A stretch of 64,000 bases of DNA from Lunularia cruciata. Lineage: Eukaryota > Streptophyta > Marchantiopsida > Lunulariales > Lunulariaceae. The position numbers and the translations under genes are program-made. The notes under the pieces are model-generated. The model searched no databases. It saw only the letters and a program-made list of their open reading frames with translations, and was not told where the DNA came from. The stretch is from NCBI GenBank assembly GCA_948567375.1, contig OX419761.1, forward strand, positions 3,908,501 to 3,972,500, read 5' to 3'. Positions 43,843 through 56,318 of this stretch are shown in pieces (the stretch's first letter is position 1; each line of letters begins with the position of its first letter).

Positions 43843-46800
43843 TGTGACAACCCGGCAAATATCACTTTTGCGGTAATCGGGTAAGTAAAGTTCATTCTCA
43901 TAGAGATACAATTCAGAATTGGTCAAATACAAAGTCAAATAGTAACTTGTAGTTCTTCTTGATTTCTTCTTTAATCTCTCATGTAGAAACTACACCTTGA
44001 AGAGAATAACAAGCTCACAATCTTGACAACTGGTCACAACTACACACACACATAATCACAACATAGCAAATTCTGTCCAAAAAACTCTTGATTGTGATGA
44101 TTCAAATTCTCCCAAAGACGGCACTTCACTGTGAAGAATGATTTCATCTCAGAATTGTGTTCCACCCCTCCACTGAAGGCACAACTTCCTCGATCAAAAT
44201 TGCTTCATGTCAACTTCGTGCTGCACTCACAAATGCAGAATACTACAAACACTACAATTGCTCTCAGACCTGTCAAGGCATTGCTCTGATGCACTTCACT
44301 CAGGATCAAACACACAGAATGAAGATCAAGGCTACAGAATCCAACATCCATAGACATACTGACTTGCACTTCGGAATTCTCCACACACTCACAAACACAC
44401 ACACAGAATTGACAATCGGCGACAAGCACTAAAAAGCGACAAGCACTAAGCTCAAGCGACAAGCACTAAAAACATCACTTTGCTTTATCTATCTTCAGAA
44501 ATTTGAATACTGAACAACATAGTACTATGAATGCTCCCCTTAAATACTGAAGCAAACAGCAGTTCTTACTACCTATGCACCGCTTCCTAACATCTCTTCC
44601 TACCTGCAGATCCAAACAGACAATCCATCTCTTCATATCTGCCTTTTCCTATCTCAAAAATTGGTACTTATCTCGATCCAATGTCTACCTCATCATCGGC
44701 TTCCAAACTCGATGATCTTCCTACTACTTCTCCTTCTTTGGGTATATCTAATTCTACTAATTCCCTCATTAATTCTACAACTTCTACACTAGGAACTACA
44801 ATTGAGCTCAGGGTTACTCCATCTACTTCTTTATCTCCTGACCCACTCTTCTCTAATGTGTCAAATAATAAGTCCGATGACACCTGAATTCCTACTTCTG
44901 CAACATCGGGTCTCCTCTCTACTGTCACACTATTCCGAATTTTCTCTAACTCCGAATTGACTAAATCTAATCTGAGACTAACATTGTCTTTTACTTCTAA
45001 CATCTTCCGGTCTACACGCTCCCTCAATCAAATCAGCAACATATTCATGTCCACATCTTTGGCTTTTCTCCTCCGAGTTTCCTGCACAAGCAACTTCAAC
45101 TCATGTAGGCAGGCTTCTTCCAGTCTCCCTTCAGCCTCCGTGCTTAAGATTGCTCTTAACTTCCCCGCAACTTCTCCTACTGATGCCGACTCATATCCTT
45201 GAGAGCGCTCTACCTTCAATTCTTCACAATACATCTTCAGCTCGTCTTCATACTCCGCAGCAAGCATCTTCTTCTCCTCTGCATATTGTGTACTCTGTAA
45301 CTCAGCACTTCTGACTAGCTCTCGTAATCATTCTTCTTCTTCATGCCTGGCTGCTAACTCCCTCTGCCATGCTTGATCCTTCCCCGCTGCACTCTTCTTC
45401 AAGCTATCTAACTCCTGCTCCATTATGATTGCCATCGCCTTCAAGTGAATGTTCTTGATGCGCACATCACTCACTTCCTCCTTCATTTTGCTCAGCCACA
45501 TCGCCTGCTCCTTCAATTCTCCGGCTTGCCTCTGCAATTCTTTCTCTTTTGCCTCGCAGCTCTCTTGTAACATCTTGAAAGTCTTCTTCTTCAAGACTTC
45601 CTCCCTCCGAAGTTCTTCAATTTCTTCATTTCTTTGGACTTGTTGCTCCTGCAACCCCTTCACTTCACTCAACAGATGCTTCACCACCTGCAACTCATTC
45701 ATCTCCTTCCTACAATCTTGGAGAATTACCCTTCCATGCTCCTTTAACATCTCCAGCAACAGGGTGACCATTTTCGTCAGATATGATATCCTACCAAAGC
45801 TTTCTTCATCTTTGTCGCCGTCTTCATCTTCAGTCTTCACCTCCTTCATTGACTCCTTCATCCAAAGTCGTGATCTTTGTATCTTTAGAGATACCGTATC
45901 TGCACTTTCTTCTTCTTTACCGATTGAACTCAGCCCCGCTGGATACTCCTTCTTTCCTCTAGTCTTTGCTTATTCACCAGCATGGCAATGCAATGACTCG
46001 TTGTTCTAGGTTCTTTGTCAATCATTGCCTGACAAGCTTCACTGACCACCACCGATTGCTGAACCTCAAGTTCCTCCTCGCTATCACTTCCAAACTCCTC
46101 ACTTTTTAAGGTGTGCTCCTCTTCTTCGGATTCCTCCTCTTGCGACTCGGTTTCTTCTTCAGACTTTGATTCCGATGATGCTTCTCTCACCATCTTCTTA
46201 TTCTGCGCAACCAGTCTTTGAGTCTTCCGTTGAGCAGGATGCAACTTTGCTTCTTCGGGTTTACCGCGCTTCTTCGTCTTTGGACTTGTGACTTCTTCTA
46301 TCTTCCACTGTCTGGTCTTCAAGAAATGATCATCGTTGGCTCGCATGTGTATCATATACTATCGCTCTTCTTCATTTGCTTCCCGTCTTAAGTCAGATGG
46401 AAATAGGACACCATGCAATGCCACTCCTCTACTGTCAGCAAGTTCAACCCAAAGTAGAACTGCGCTGCAAACGGTGCAAAATAATAAGGCGGAGAACCAG
46501 TTTGCCAATTGATCACCATCTACCTCGTTTGGTGGTGAAAACACTTTGCCCAATTCACTGGGACCCCTGCAAACATCTGGTGGAAGAAGACCGCTTGCTG
46601 CATGTTCACATACGTTGTTTGTTTTGGGTTGAACATGGCCATCATTGCCCCCACAATACTTCTCCTAATTGGATCCCGATAGGACTCCACCTTGTAGCCA
46701 TTTGTAGTTCTTGGAGCAAAGAATGAGTTGCAAATTTTTGTCGTTTCTTCTGCAGCATCACACTTCCGATAGAAGGTGATCCCTGTTGGCTCTCCTGCTT

Positions 46801-47616
46801 CCTTCCCCAATACTAACCTCCAATTCGACTCAGTCCATCGAGCCGGATTTTCTTTCTTCCCTTCAACTTCAGGACCCTCCTCACAATTACTGGGAGCTAT
46901 CTCTACCATCACTCTTGGGAAACTGAAATTCCAGTTTCATGCTAAGAATGTAATGCAAAGTCTATTCAAGACTTCAATTCTGGCTACTACATCTAACCTA
47001 CAAATTGCAAAACTTTGCACTGCCAGCGCATTTGCAACCTTCTTCGCCATAATCTGCTCTTGCATTCTTTGACATTGAAAAATAATGCCCTCTCTTAGAC
47101 TAAACACTCTAACCCCTTCGGGATTTCAAAAAATTTCACTCTCAATTGGCTTTCGGACATGCATTACTATAGGACGAATACTCAAAGGAATTGGAAATTT
47201 ACTTGGCATAGTCAACTTTTCCCTAAGCAATCACAATCTTATATTACCCCAAATTGCAATCATTCTTCAGTCAATTTCAAATTTGACCTCCTCTCTTTTG
47301 CGTGTTGATGTCCGGTCATTGTCAAGACATGCTTCTTTTGCCTCCGCTGTTTCTTGAAGTGTACTTTCTTGCCACGTACCAAGTTTTTAGACGGTCTTCG
47401 TATCACCTATGCCTTCTGACCTGAAGACGGTGCTCTTCAGAATTTTTCTGTCGTACCCTTCTTCTGAGTACCTCCATCATCGGATCCGATGTCACCTTCT
47501 TCGGATGTCCTCCAAAGTCACTTCCGTCCATTCTTCTTCTACAATTTGGCTTCTAGTGCTTACTTCTTCCCTTAAACACTAATAAACGGAGAAAAACAAA
47601 AAATGTGGGCACCGCA
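43843..47616 (-). repeat. Solo LTR2 copy E (type II) inserted in element H
   Basis: 3774 bp with perfect CCACA duplications (43838-43842 and 47617-47621). The LTR start is TGCGGTGCCCAC (one transition from consensus). It contains a broken type II ORF, a reversed TATTTAAG box near 44540, and a short local triplication at 44419-44470. Confidence 0.9.
44668..47263 (-). pseudogene. LTR2-encoded coiled-coil protein, broken copy (type II)
   Basis: ATG at 47263 (MIAIWGN), the same N-terminus as copy C. The conserved block spans 46359-46912 (ARWTESNWRLVLGKEAGEPT, NMQQAVFFHQMFAGVPVNWA). Acidic region 45930-46355 (SESKSEEETESQEEESEEEE). Coiled coil 45328-45861 and 45028-45267. C-terminus 44668-45027. 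A frameshift falls near 46400-46550, with a few stops. Function unknown. Confidence 0.72.
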
Positions 47617-47621
47617 CCACA

Positions 47622-49424
47622 TATACTACAAGGCTAACTCTTTTGGAATCCCAAAAGAACTCCATCATGATGAAGTAACCGCAAACCGGAACCACCAACT
47701 ACAACCAAAACCGCAAGTACTCCACCAAGTGCCAATACCCACAAAACACCAACCGCTAATATAACCCTAAATGATATAAGTACACTAAGTGAAAAGGTGA
47801 CCTGTAACATGCCATCACAACACACACTCTCACGGTCTGTAGGTCATCACTTCCTGCCTCACCGAAGAGAAACAAAGGTATTCTGATTAGTCATCAATCC
47901 AGCCTCACTACCAAGAGCACACCAGAGCACCACCGCTCTAAATTCAAGGCACCTCACACAAACATGGTGCACAAACAAGAAGCAAAGAATGGAGGGGCTC
48001 TTGTCACAAGAAATCTTAACAAAAACCCTCCATCTCATAAAGCAACACGGGGTTGACTCTACCACCATTTGGCATTTGACATAAGAGAAGTTTGTATCTA
48101 CATCCTAAGCTACCAAGATCACCAAGAATGGGATCAAACCGCCTCTCCTAGCTAAAGCTACAAGTGTATAGATAATAGTGGCATAGTCACTAGGACAACA
48201 AGTGAGGGTGGAGTAGTTGGCTAGAGTTGTTAGCTAGGGCACCAGTCTAAGAACAAGAGATCTAAGGCTCAAACCATATTGCACATAATCTAGCAGGATG
48301 GGCCAATTTTGCCAAACAATGACCAAGATCTACTCTAAACTAACTAGCCTCATGCTAGCAAGCTGGCTTATTGGCCCTTCTAGGCCTTTGTAGCCTCTCA
48401 TAGCCCATAGCCCTATGCCTTGAAGCCTCTAAAAGCCCAATGAGGCCTTTCTTCTTGCCACTTTGAACCCTCTCCAAATTTTATGAAACTCCTTCCAAAT
48501 CTGTGAAACTCTCAATCTGGCCAACCAGCAAAACTCCTCCAAATCTGGCCAAAATCTAACATAAACTCCAACAAAATCCTGAAGTAAAATCTGACATAAA
48601 CCCTAATGTTGGCTGACCACCAAATCCTCTGCTAACTCTTCACTCAAGCCAAATTGAAAAACTAGGTTTCTCCAAATCACAATTTAACGAGGGTAAATTC
48701 CCAACTCCACCTTCAATTTCAGTTTTTGAGCCCAACTCGCAACAAATTGGTCTTGTCTCCACATCTTGAGCTCAAAATCACAACCACTACTTAAAATTTG
48801 CTTGTTCTTTGCTCAAAAATTGGCCAGTGCTTCCTCATACCATCTATCTCAATGCCAAATCTGCATTACTAGGGAAACCCTGATCTCCGATTGAGCTACC
48901 AACGATCAACGAGTCTTGGAGATGCCACCAACACTCTGAATTCCTACACCCAATTTCCCCTTGACTTGTTTACCAACACTTATATCAACTCAACTCAAAT
49001 CAGTACTTGATCTATCACTCTATATAAATTGCCAAAAATTCGGCACTGATTACAATCAAGCCACACCTACTCTAGCTAAAAGAATCCAGGTGACGCTTGC
49101 CGCCCTCTGTCCACCATAATTAGGAACTCGAAGGCTAAACATCAAAGAAGTGAGCTCTCTGGAGCTGCACTTCAAAAGTATACCCTTAGACTTGAGCTAG
49201 GTTTGGATCCCTAATGGTCTTGCTGATGGTACACTTGATGGTGCAAATGGTGCAAAGTGACGGTGGGCCCCACCGTGAAGTCAGTAACCCAAACACAAAA
49301 TCTGACCGTCAAAAAGTAATCTATGAGAAATTGCTAAAATACCTCTTACAACTATCACTGCAACTCTAATGTCCGAGCAATCTAGATGCGACACTACAAA
49401 TGGTATGACATCAATATTATTACT
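47622..49424. other. Non-coding stretch, probably H leader or LTR remains
   Basis: About 1.8 kb without a credible gene. It continues element H to the right of solo E, so an H leader or 5' LTR is expected here on the reverse strand, but I could not fix LTR ends or a primer site. It is AT-rich with many C-to-T-like differences and scattered CAA/CTT runs. Confidence 0.5.
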
Positions 49425-49878
49425 AAGAAGGACTATTACCCTTTGCCATTCATTGATGTGATCTTGGAGGAGGTTGCATGGCATGAGAGGTACAATTTTG
49501 GAGATGGTTATAGTGGGTAGAACCAAATCAAGATTGCACTAGAGCATCAACAACTCACCACATTCACCACACCTTGGGAGACTTATGTTTTCAAGGTCAT
49601 GCATTTTGGGCTTTGTTATGCTCTAGGCACATTCCAATGGTTCATGAACAAGGTGTTTGAACCTTTCATTGGGAAATTTATGAGAGAGACTTCATGAATG
49701 ACTTTTGTATCTATGGGAGCAAGGAGAAGCACTTTGAGCACTTGGTCAAGGTCTTGCAATGCTTGGACAAAGAAAATGCATCACTCAACCTAGAGAAGTG
49801 CATTTTTGGTTGTGAAGAAGGTCTACTTTTAGGGCACATCATCTCCAAGGATAGAATAGCACTTGATTATGAGAAGGT
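49425..49878 (+). pseudogene. RT fragment related to the LTR1 gypsy element
   Basis: Nucleotide-level match to 36460-36915 of the complete element: KKDYYPLPFID, DGYSG followed by a TAG, TFTTPWETYVFKVM, then NDFCIYGSKEKHFEHL where the active-site FIDDF has become a damaged MNDF region. Only the palm of RT remains. It ends at 49878 next to a G-rich tract. Confidence 0.85.
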
Positions 49879-50765
49879 GAGTTTAGAGCTTAATCTGGGG
49901 ATTGGGGCATCACATAGTTATGGATGCACCCCATCATTTTGTAGTAGAAAGTATAAGGAGAATCAACCCAAAATGAGTTCAATGTTCAAAGTTTATTTGA
50001 GTAAAGTTCAACTCATGCTTATGCAAAATTACAACTTTATCATTTTGTTATCCATGTTTGTGTGTATGGTCAAGTTGTGATTTTTTGTGTATGTATGAAT
50101 GAAACTTTTTGTTGGAGATAGTGCAATAAGGAGCTCTATGATCCTCAATGTGTGTATGTCAATATTGTGTTTGATTTGTGATTTTTGGGTGGAGTAGTGG
50201 TGAGGAACCCAAACTAAGAATGCAAGGGCTAAGGTGTAGGAAGCCAATTAGGCTTGACCGGGATGTTAGATCCTTAGATGTTCTAAAGTATCAAGGTGAT
50301 ATGCTGACCGGTCATGAGGGTTGTGAGTGTTGTGAAGTACTAGGGTAACAAAAGCCCATCTGGTCACAAACCTATAATAGAGTGGTGAGGTCCGCATTCT
50401 AGGAACGGCAGAACTTCTTCATGGGCACTATAATATGCATGATATAGGTGACTACAAGGGTATAGACCTTTGGGACCAATGACCTCCAATATAGACTTAA
50501 CCATCATTTTCAAGAGCAAAGAGCCAAGATATCTTCCATAAATGTGAATTGTATGTATGGTTTTCTTTTTTGCATTGTGCCACCATGAGATACGGGACAC
50601 TCTTTGGGGAATTGTCCCATCCAAGAAGATAAAGATGTTAGAATAGATGACATATAACAAAGTGACACTAGTCCCTTCTGACTAGCCACTTCCAGACCAT
50701 ATCCTCATGGGAATGACCTATTCTTACGAATTATACTATTAATATGTTAACATTAGGTTGTCACA
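49879..50765 (+). repeat. Decayed LTR-like segment (LTR3), start not fixed
   Basis: Non-coding segment preceded by a G-rich tract (CTGGGGATTGGGG near 49896) and ending GGTTGTCACA at 50765. A decayed tRNA-Asp-like primer site follows. That arrangement suggests an LTR, but I cannot see a matching partner or a clear TG start. Confidence 0.4.
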
Positions 50766-50769
50766 TTTT

Positions 50770-50790
50770 TTTAGCACCGCTATTGGAGAT
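50770..50790 (+). other. Decayed primer-binding site (tRNA-Asp-like)
   Basis: TTAGCACCGCTATTGGAGA just after an LTR-like CACA end. Against the tRNA-Asp complement it matches 11 of 18 positions, and all seven mismatches are transitions, as expected after cytosine deamination. Confidence 0.4.
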
Positions 50791-51247
50791 ACATTCCTCG
50801 GAGTGGTTAGAAATGAGAGAAAGCAAGGCAGAAAATGTCATTGGAGAAAATAGTACCTACTAATATTCCCACCCCTTCTTATTAGATAGCAACCCACAAA
50901 AGAGACAACAAGAAGATGCATAATACTCTCCTCTCTACCAAAATGCTCATGTTGGAACCTCACAACTTGAGAGAAAAATAGAGCATGACACAAAGCTTGC
51001 CACGTCGTGGTTATCAATGAGCAAAGGGAGACATGGGGTTCAAACCATGCCTAATGACTTGCCACTCAAGTTTGTTGTTCCATTCTTGCACACGGCTAAA
51101 CTGTCAACCCTCACCATGTGTAGAGGGACAAAAGAAGGTATCACATGAGGGTTCTATTGGATCTACTTTTATTCTCCCCTTTGGTATTGGAGAAAGAGTG
51201 ATACCATCTCTATTGGTGAACCTTTTTATCAAACTCTTGTTGACAAG
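50791..51247 (+). pseudogene. Decayed gag leader, left of solo LTR2 F
   Basis: Degenerate leader and probable gag start (51140-51247, VNLFIKLLLTSLL). It is interrupted at the CCTAC duplication by F and continues at 55622. No firm domain is visible in this part. Confidence 0.35.
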
Positions 51248-52051
51248 CCTACTGTGACAACCCGGCAAATATCAATTTTGTGGTAATCGGGTCGGTAAAG
51301 TTCGTTCCCACATAGATACTATCCAGAATTGGTCAAATACAAAGTCAAAAGTCACAAGTGCAGTTCTTCTTGATTGCTTCTTTAATCTCTCAGGTAGAAA
51401 CTACACCCAGAAGAGAGTAACAGGCTCACAATCTTGACAACTTGTCACGAATACACACATATAATCACATCATAGTAAATTCTGTCCAAACAACTCTTGA
51501 TTGTGATGATTCAGATTCTCCCAAAGATGGCAATTCACTACGAAGACCGATTTCACCTCAGAATTGTGTTCCACCCCTCCACTGAAGGCACAACTTCCTC
51601 GATCAAAATTGCTTCACATCAACTGCATGCTGCATTCACCAATGCAGAATACTAACAACACTACAATTCCTCTCAGACCTATCAAGGCATTGCTCCGATG
51701 CACTTCACTTAGGATCAAACACACAGAATGAAGATCAAGGCTGTAGATTCCAACATCCACAGACACACTGACTTGCTCTTCGGAATTCTCCACACACTCA
51801 CAAACACACACATGAAATTGACAATCAAAATTTAGCTTAAGCGACGAGTACTGAAAACAACACTTCTCTTTATCTATCTTCAAAAAGTTGAATACTGAAT
51901 AACATCATATTGTGATTGCTCCACTTAAATACTAAAGCAAACGGCAGACTTGCCTACCTAGGCACCGCTTCATAACATCTTTTCCTACCTATAGATCCTA
52001 ATCGATAATCTATCTCTTCATATCTGCCCCTTCCTATCTCAAAATCAACTT

Positions 52052-55000
52052 TTATCCCGATCCGATGTCTACATCATCATCGGCTTCCAAACCCGATGAT
52101 CTTCCTACTAGTTCTCATTCTTTGGGTATGACTGATTCTACTAATTTCTTCACTAATTCTATGACTTCTTCACTACAATCTTCAATTGAGCTCATGGGTA
52201 ATCTATCTACACTCTTATTTCCTGACCCACTCCTCTCTAATGTATCAATTCGCAAGTCCGATAACACTTGTACTCCTACGTCTACGACATCGGGTTTCTT
52301 CTCCACTGTCACACTATTCCAAATTTTCTCTAGCTTTGAATTGACTAAATCTAATTTGAGTCTAACATTGTCTTCTACTTCTTACATTTTCCTATCTACG
52401 CGTTCCCTCAATCGGATCAACAAGGTGTTCATGTCCATGTCTTTGGCTTTCCGTTTCCAAGTCTCTTGCACAAGTAACTTCAACTCATGCAGACAAGCTT
52501 CTTCCAATCTTCCTTCAGCCTCCGTGCTTAAAAGTGCTCGTAATTTCCCTGCAAGGTCTCCAACTGATTCCGATGCATATCCTCAAGAACGTTCTACCTT
52601 CAACTCCACTTGATACATCTTCAACTCGTCTTTGTAGTCTGCAGCAAGCATCTTCTTCTCCTCTGCATACTACATCTTTTGTTTCTCCTCACTCTTGACA
52701 AGTTCCCGCAATCGCTCTTCTTCTTCTTGTCTGGCCGCCAACTCTCTCTGCCATGCTTGATCTTTTGCTGCGGCACTCTTCTTCAAGCTGTCCAGCTCCT
52801 GCTCCATCACGATGGTCATCACCTTCAGATGAACATTTTCAATGCGCACATCACTCACTTCCTCCTTCATCTTGCTGAGCCACATCGCCTGCTCCTTTAA
52901 TGCTCCGGCTTGCTTCTGTAGTTCTTTCTCTTTCTTTGCACAACTCCCTTGTAGCACTCTCAGCGTTTTCTTCCTTGCATCTTCCTCCCTCCGAAGATCT
53001 TCAATTTCCACACTTCTTTGGACTTGTTGTTCCTATAATTCCGTCACCTTACTCACAAGATACCTCACCATCTGCAATTCATTCATCCCCTTCTTTCGAT
53101 CTTGGGGAATTTTGCTACAATGTTCCTTCAACAGCTCCAGTAATGGTGTGACCACCTTTGTCAAATATGTTATCCCGATGAAGTCTTCTTCTTCTTCCTT
53201 GCCATCTTCGTCTAGAGTCATCCCTTCTATCATCGGCTTTTTCATCCAAAGTCGTGATCTTCGTATCTTCATTGCGTCAACATTGTCTTCATCTTTGCCT
53301 CTTGAACTGGGCCCCGCGAGATTCTCTACCTCCTCTTCTAGTCTTCACATATTCTCCACCATCGCTTGACTAGCTTCACTTGCCACCACCGATTGCTGGA
53401 CTTTTGGTTCTCCCTCACTATCGCTCCCAGACTCCTCACTTTTCAATGTGAGCTCTTCTTCTTCCGAGTCCTCTTCTTGCGACTCACTTTCTTCATCCGA
53501 CTCCAATCCCGATGATGCCCTCCTTACGACGTTAGTAGTCTTCAACATTAGCCTTTGAGTCTTGTGTTGGATGGGCGATGATTTGGCTTCTTTGGATCTA
53601 CTTTGCTTCTTCGTCTTCAGACTGGCAACATCTTCAATATTCCACTATCCCGTCCTTGCAAAGTACTCATCATTTGCTCGCAGATGAAGCATATACTGTT
53701 GCTCCTCTTTGTCTGCTTTGCGTCTCAAGTCAAGGTGCATGTGCAAGACTGTATGATGATGCTCGTCTTTGGACAGCAAGTTCAGCCCGAAGCAGAAATG
53801 AGCCGCGAATGGTGCAAAATAATGCGGTGGCAAGCCCGTTCTCCAATTCACCACCATCTGCCTTGTTCGGTGATGGAAGCACTTTGCCCAATTCACTGGT
53901 ACTCCTGCAAACATCTGATGGAAGAAGACTGCCTGCTGCATGGTCACGTAGGTCGTTCTGTGAGCCGGCCTGCCTCTCACTCAGGATGAACCTCTGATGG
54001 CTATTATGGTAGCGCACCATGGACTAAGAAGGCAAGGAACCCCAACTCCATCATACTCCTCCAAGGCTAACACTCCAAGACTCAAGACATTGCTCACTAG
54101 AGAACTCAATGAGAGAGAGATAGTTGCAAATGAAAGGATGATGAGTACCTCTTCACCCCTTGTTTATATACTTGTGAAATAGTTACGTACCAAAGTTACT
54201 AATTACCATAGTAACTCAAGTTACTAGACTAAAAGTCAAGTAAAGTCAAAAAGTAGAAAGGAATATCCTTTCACATGGGAATATTCCCCTAAGCATGTGG
54301 TCTTATCTTGACCCAACCACTAAGTCAAAGATTCCTTCACATGGGCTATCCTTGGACTAAAGAAGAATCCAAAACAAAAAGGCTTGCGGGCTCAAGAGTT
54401 TTCAACTCTTTCCTCAAAGCCAAACACCTAGGAATAATACCAAGTCAACACACTAAAATCCAAAATAGTGGTGCTCATCTTTCCTACTTCCTCTAAAGTA
54501 AGGTCCCCTCTATCCTAGCTATGACTAACTTTAGCTAACCATGACTAATATAGAACCATCCTTTATTTCTATATAAATAATATCTCTTAAGTACTTGTAA
54601 TACCAAGTTAAATATCACAATACCACACACATGCACATATGGGTGTTATAGTTTGCTCCGGCTTGAACATGGCCATCATTGCCCCCACAATACTTCTTTG
54701 GATTGGGTCCCGAAAGGATTCCACCTTGTAACCATTCATAGTTCTTGGAGCAAAAAAGGAATTGCAAATCTCCGCCGTCTCCTCTACAGCATCACACTTC
54801 CAATAGAAGGTGACCCCTGTCGGCTCTCCTGCTTCTCTCCCCAATACTAATCTCCAATCCAACTCAGTCCATCGAGCCGGATTGCCTCTCTTCCCCTCCA
54901 CCTCGGGACCCTCCTCACAATTACTGGCAGTGATCTCTGCCATCACTGCCGGGAAACTGAAATTCCAGTTCCATGCTAAAAAGGTAATACGAAGTCTAAC

Positions 55001-55297
55001 CAAGACTTTGATTCTAGCTACTACATCCACTCTTCGAATTGCAAAACCTCTCACTGCCAGCGCGTTGGCCACCTTCTTCACCATGATTTTTTCTCTTGTT
55101 CTACGCTGTTGGAAGATCAACCCCTCTCCTGGACGAGACACTCTAACTCCCTCAGGGTTCCGGAAAATTTCACTCTCAACGGGCTTTCAGACATGCATTA
55201 CTGCAGGATGACTACTCAAAGGAATTGGGACTTTACTCAGAGTGTTTGAATTCCTCCTGCGCAGTCGCAATTTTATATTGCCCCGAATCATAGTCAT
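52052..55297 (-). pseudogene. LTR2-encoded coiled-coil protein, split by a solo LTR1
   Basis: The type II ORF begins near 55297. N-terminal half 54651-55141 (FPAVMAEITASNCEEGPEVE, NGYKVESFRDPIQRSIVG, MMAMFKPEQT). It is then cut by the LTR1 and resumes at 53958 (RTTYVTMQQAVFFHQMFAGV, LPPHYFAPFAAHFCFGLN). Acidic region 53345-53548, coiled coil 52670-53272, C-terminus ending at 52052 (GSG stop). The halves match copies C and E in order and frame apart from small breaks. Confidence 0.75.
53959..54650 (-). repeat. Solo LTR1 inside LTR2 copy F
   Basis: 692-bp LTR1 on the reverse strand (TGTGAGCC to GGGTGTTATA as read forward). It sits in the F ORF between codons for the RTTYV and MFKPEQ segments. 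The flanks GTTC/GTTT fit a 4-bp duplication with one later change, matching the 4-bp GATC of the complete element. Confidence 0.9.
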
Positions 55298-55621
55298 TCT
55301 TCAGTTGATTTTGTCTGTGATTTTCTCTCTTCTGCGTGCACTCCCGGTCATTGTTAAGACATGATTCTTTTGCCCCCCCCCCCTGCCATTTCTTGAAATG
55401 TACTTTCTTGCCATGTACGGAGGTTGTTAAACGGTCTTCGTCTTTCCTGCATTTTCCAACCCAAAGACGATGATCTTTGGCCTGTTTCCAGTGTACTCCT
55501 CTTTTGAGTACCTCCATCATTACTTCCGTCCATTCTTTGTCCGCAAGTCAACTTTTCCGTGCTTACTTCGGTTCTTAAACACTACCTATCCTAAAAAAAA
55601 AAAAGTGGGTACCACACCTAC

Positions 55622-56318
55622 TTTTGGAGTCCCTTTGGGACCAAGTAGCAAGCAACCCGACCAATTGTTTCCAGAGAGAACATTGCGGGCCCACTTGTGG
55701 AGGAAGAGAAGGAAGAGACCTTTCAAAGAAGTGTGGCATGCTATTGCTAGGATACTTTGATGCACAAGTAATGGCATGCTTCCTAAGAGGACTGCCTATG
55801 GAGCTTTGCATCTCCACAAACAAACAAGGACACAACAAGTTAGACCAAGCGGTCTGATCTGCAGAACTAAATGAGGCGGCAAGGATGAACCTTGCAAGAA
55901 GATCACATCAAAGCCATAGTTTGACGAAATGACCAAATAAATCTGCTTGAAAAACACCTTTGGTATCCACTGATAGCTCCAGCATAGCTTCTACTTTTTC
56001 ATCCTCCTTGAAAGACAAGAGAGAAAGGAGAAGAGAAAAACAAGGTGACCTTAATCTGGAAAGCGCTTGCTCAGTTGGGACTAAGTTAGAAGAACTTATT
56101 AAGGAGTCTACAGACTTCAAGGTGCAAATGGTTGGAGCAAAGGAAAGGAGAAATTTTCCTTCCTACACGCAACCGAATATCTGGTGTATGACATGGAGGA
56201 AGCTAGGACATGCTAACATTGAATATTTCTCTAACCATCCTTCCTCTATGCATCAAATGGAGTGGATGCAAGAATAGGAAAACTGGAGTATATGTTAAGG
56301 AAGATGATCAAGTCTTCA
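55622..56318 (+). pseudogene. Decayed gag, right of solo LTR2 F
   Basis: Gag-like peptide in shifted frames: YFDAQVMACFLRGLPMELCI, DQAV then SAELNEAARMNLARRSHQS. After it comes a ruined knuckle, CMTWRKLGHANIEYF (about 56187-56231), where the second and fourth ligands are Trp and Tyr. Same strand as the leader at 50791, so one gag cut by F. It ends where LTR2 K begins. Confidence 0.55.

Larger units (their letters stand above)
51253..55616 (-). repeat. Solo LTR2 copy F (type II), holding a solo LTR1
   Basis: Perfect CCTAC duplications (51248-51252 and 55617-55621). The ends are TGTGGTACCCAC and GGTTGTCACA on the reverse strand. After subtracting the LTR1 (53959-54650) the length is about 3.67 kb. 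A run of ten C at about 55374-55383 and an A run at 55593-55604 mark local slippage. Confidence 0.9.

Noticed and set aside
55374-55383. Run of ten C as a regulatory motif
   Set aside because: Present only in copy F; most likely slippage or an assembly length error.
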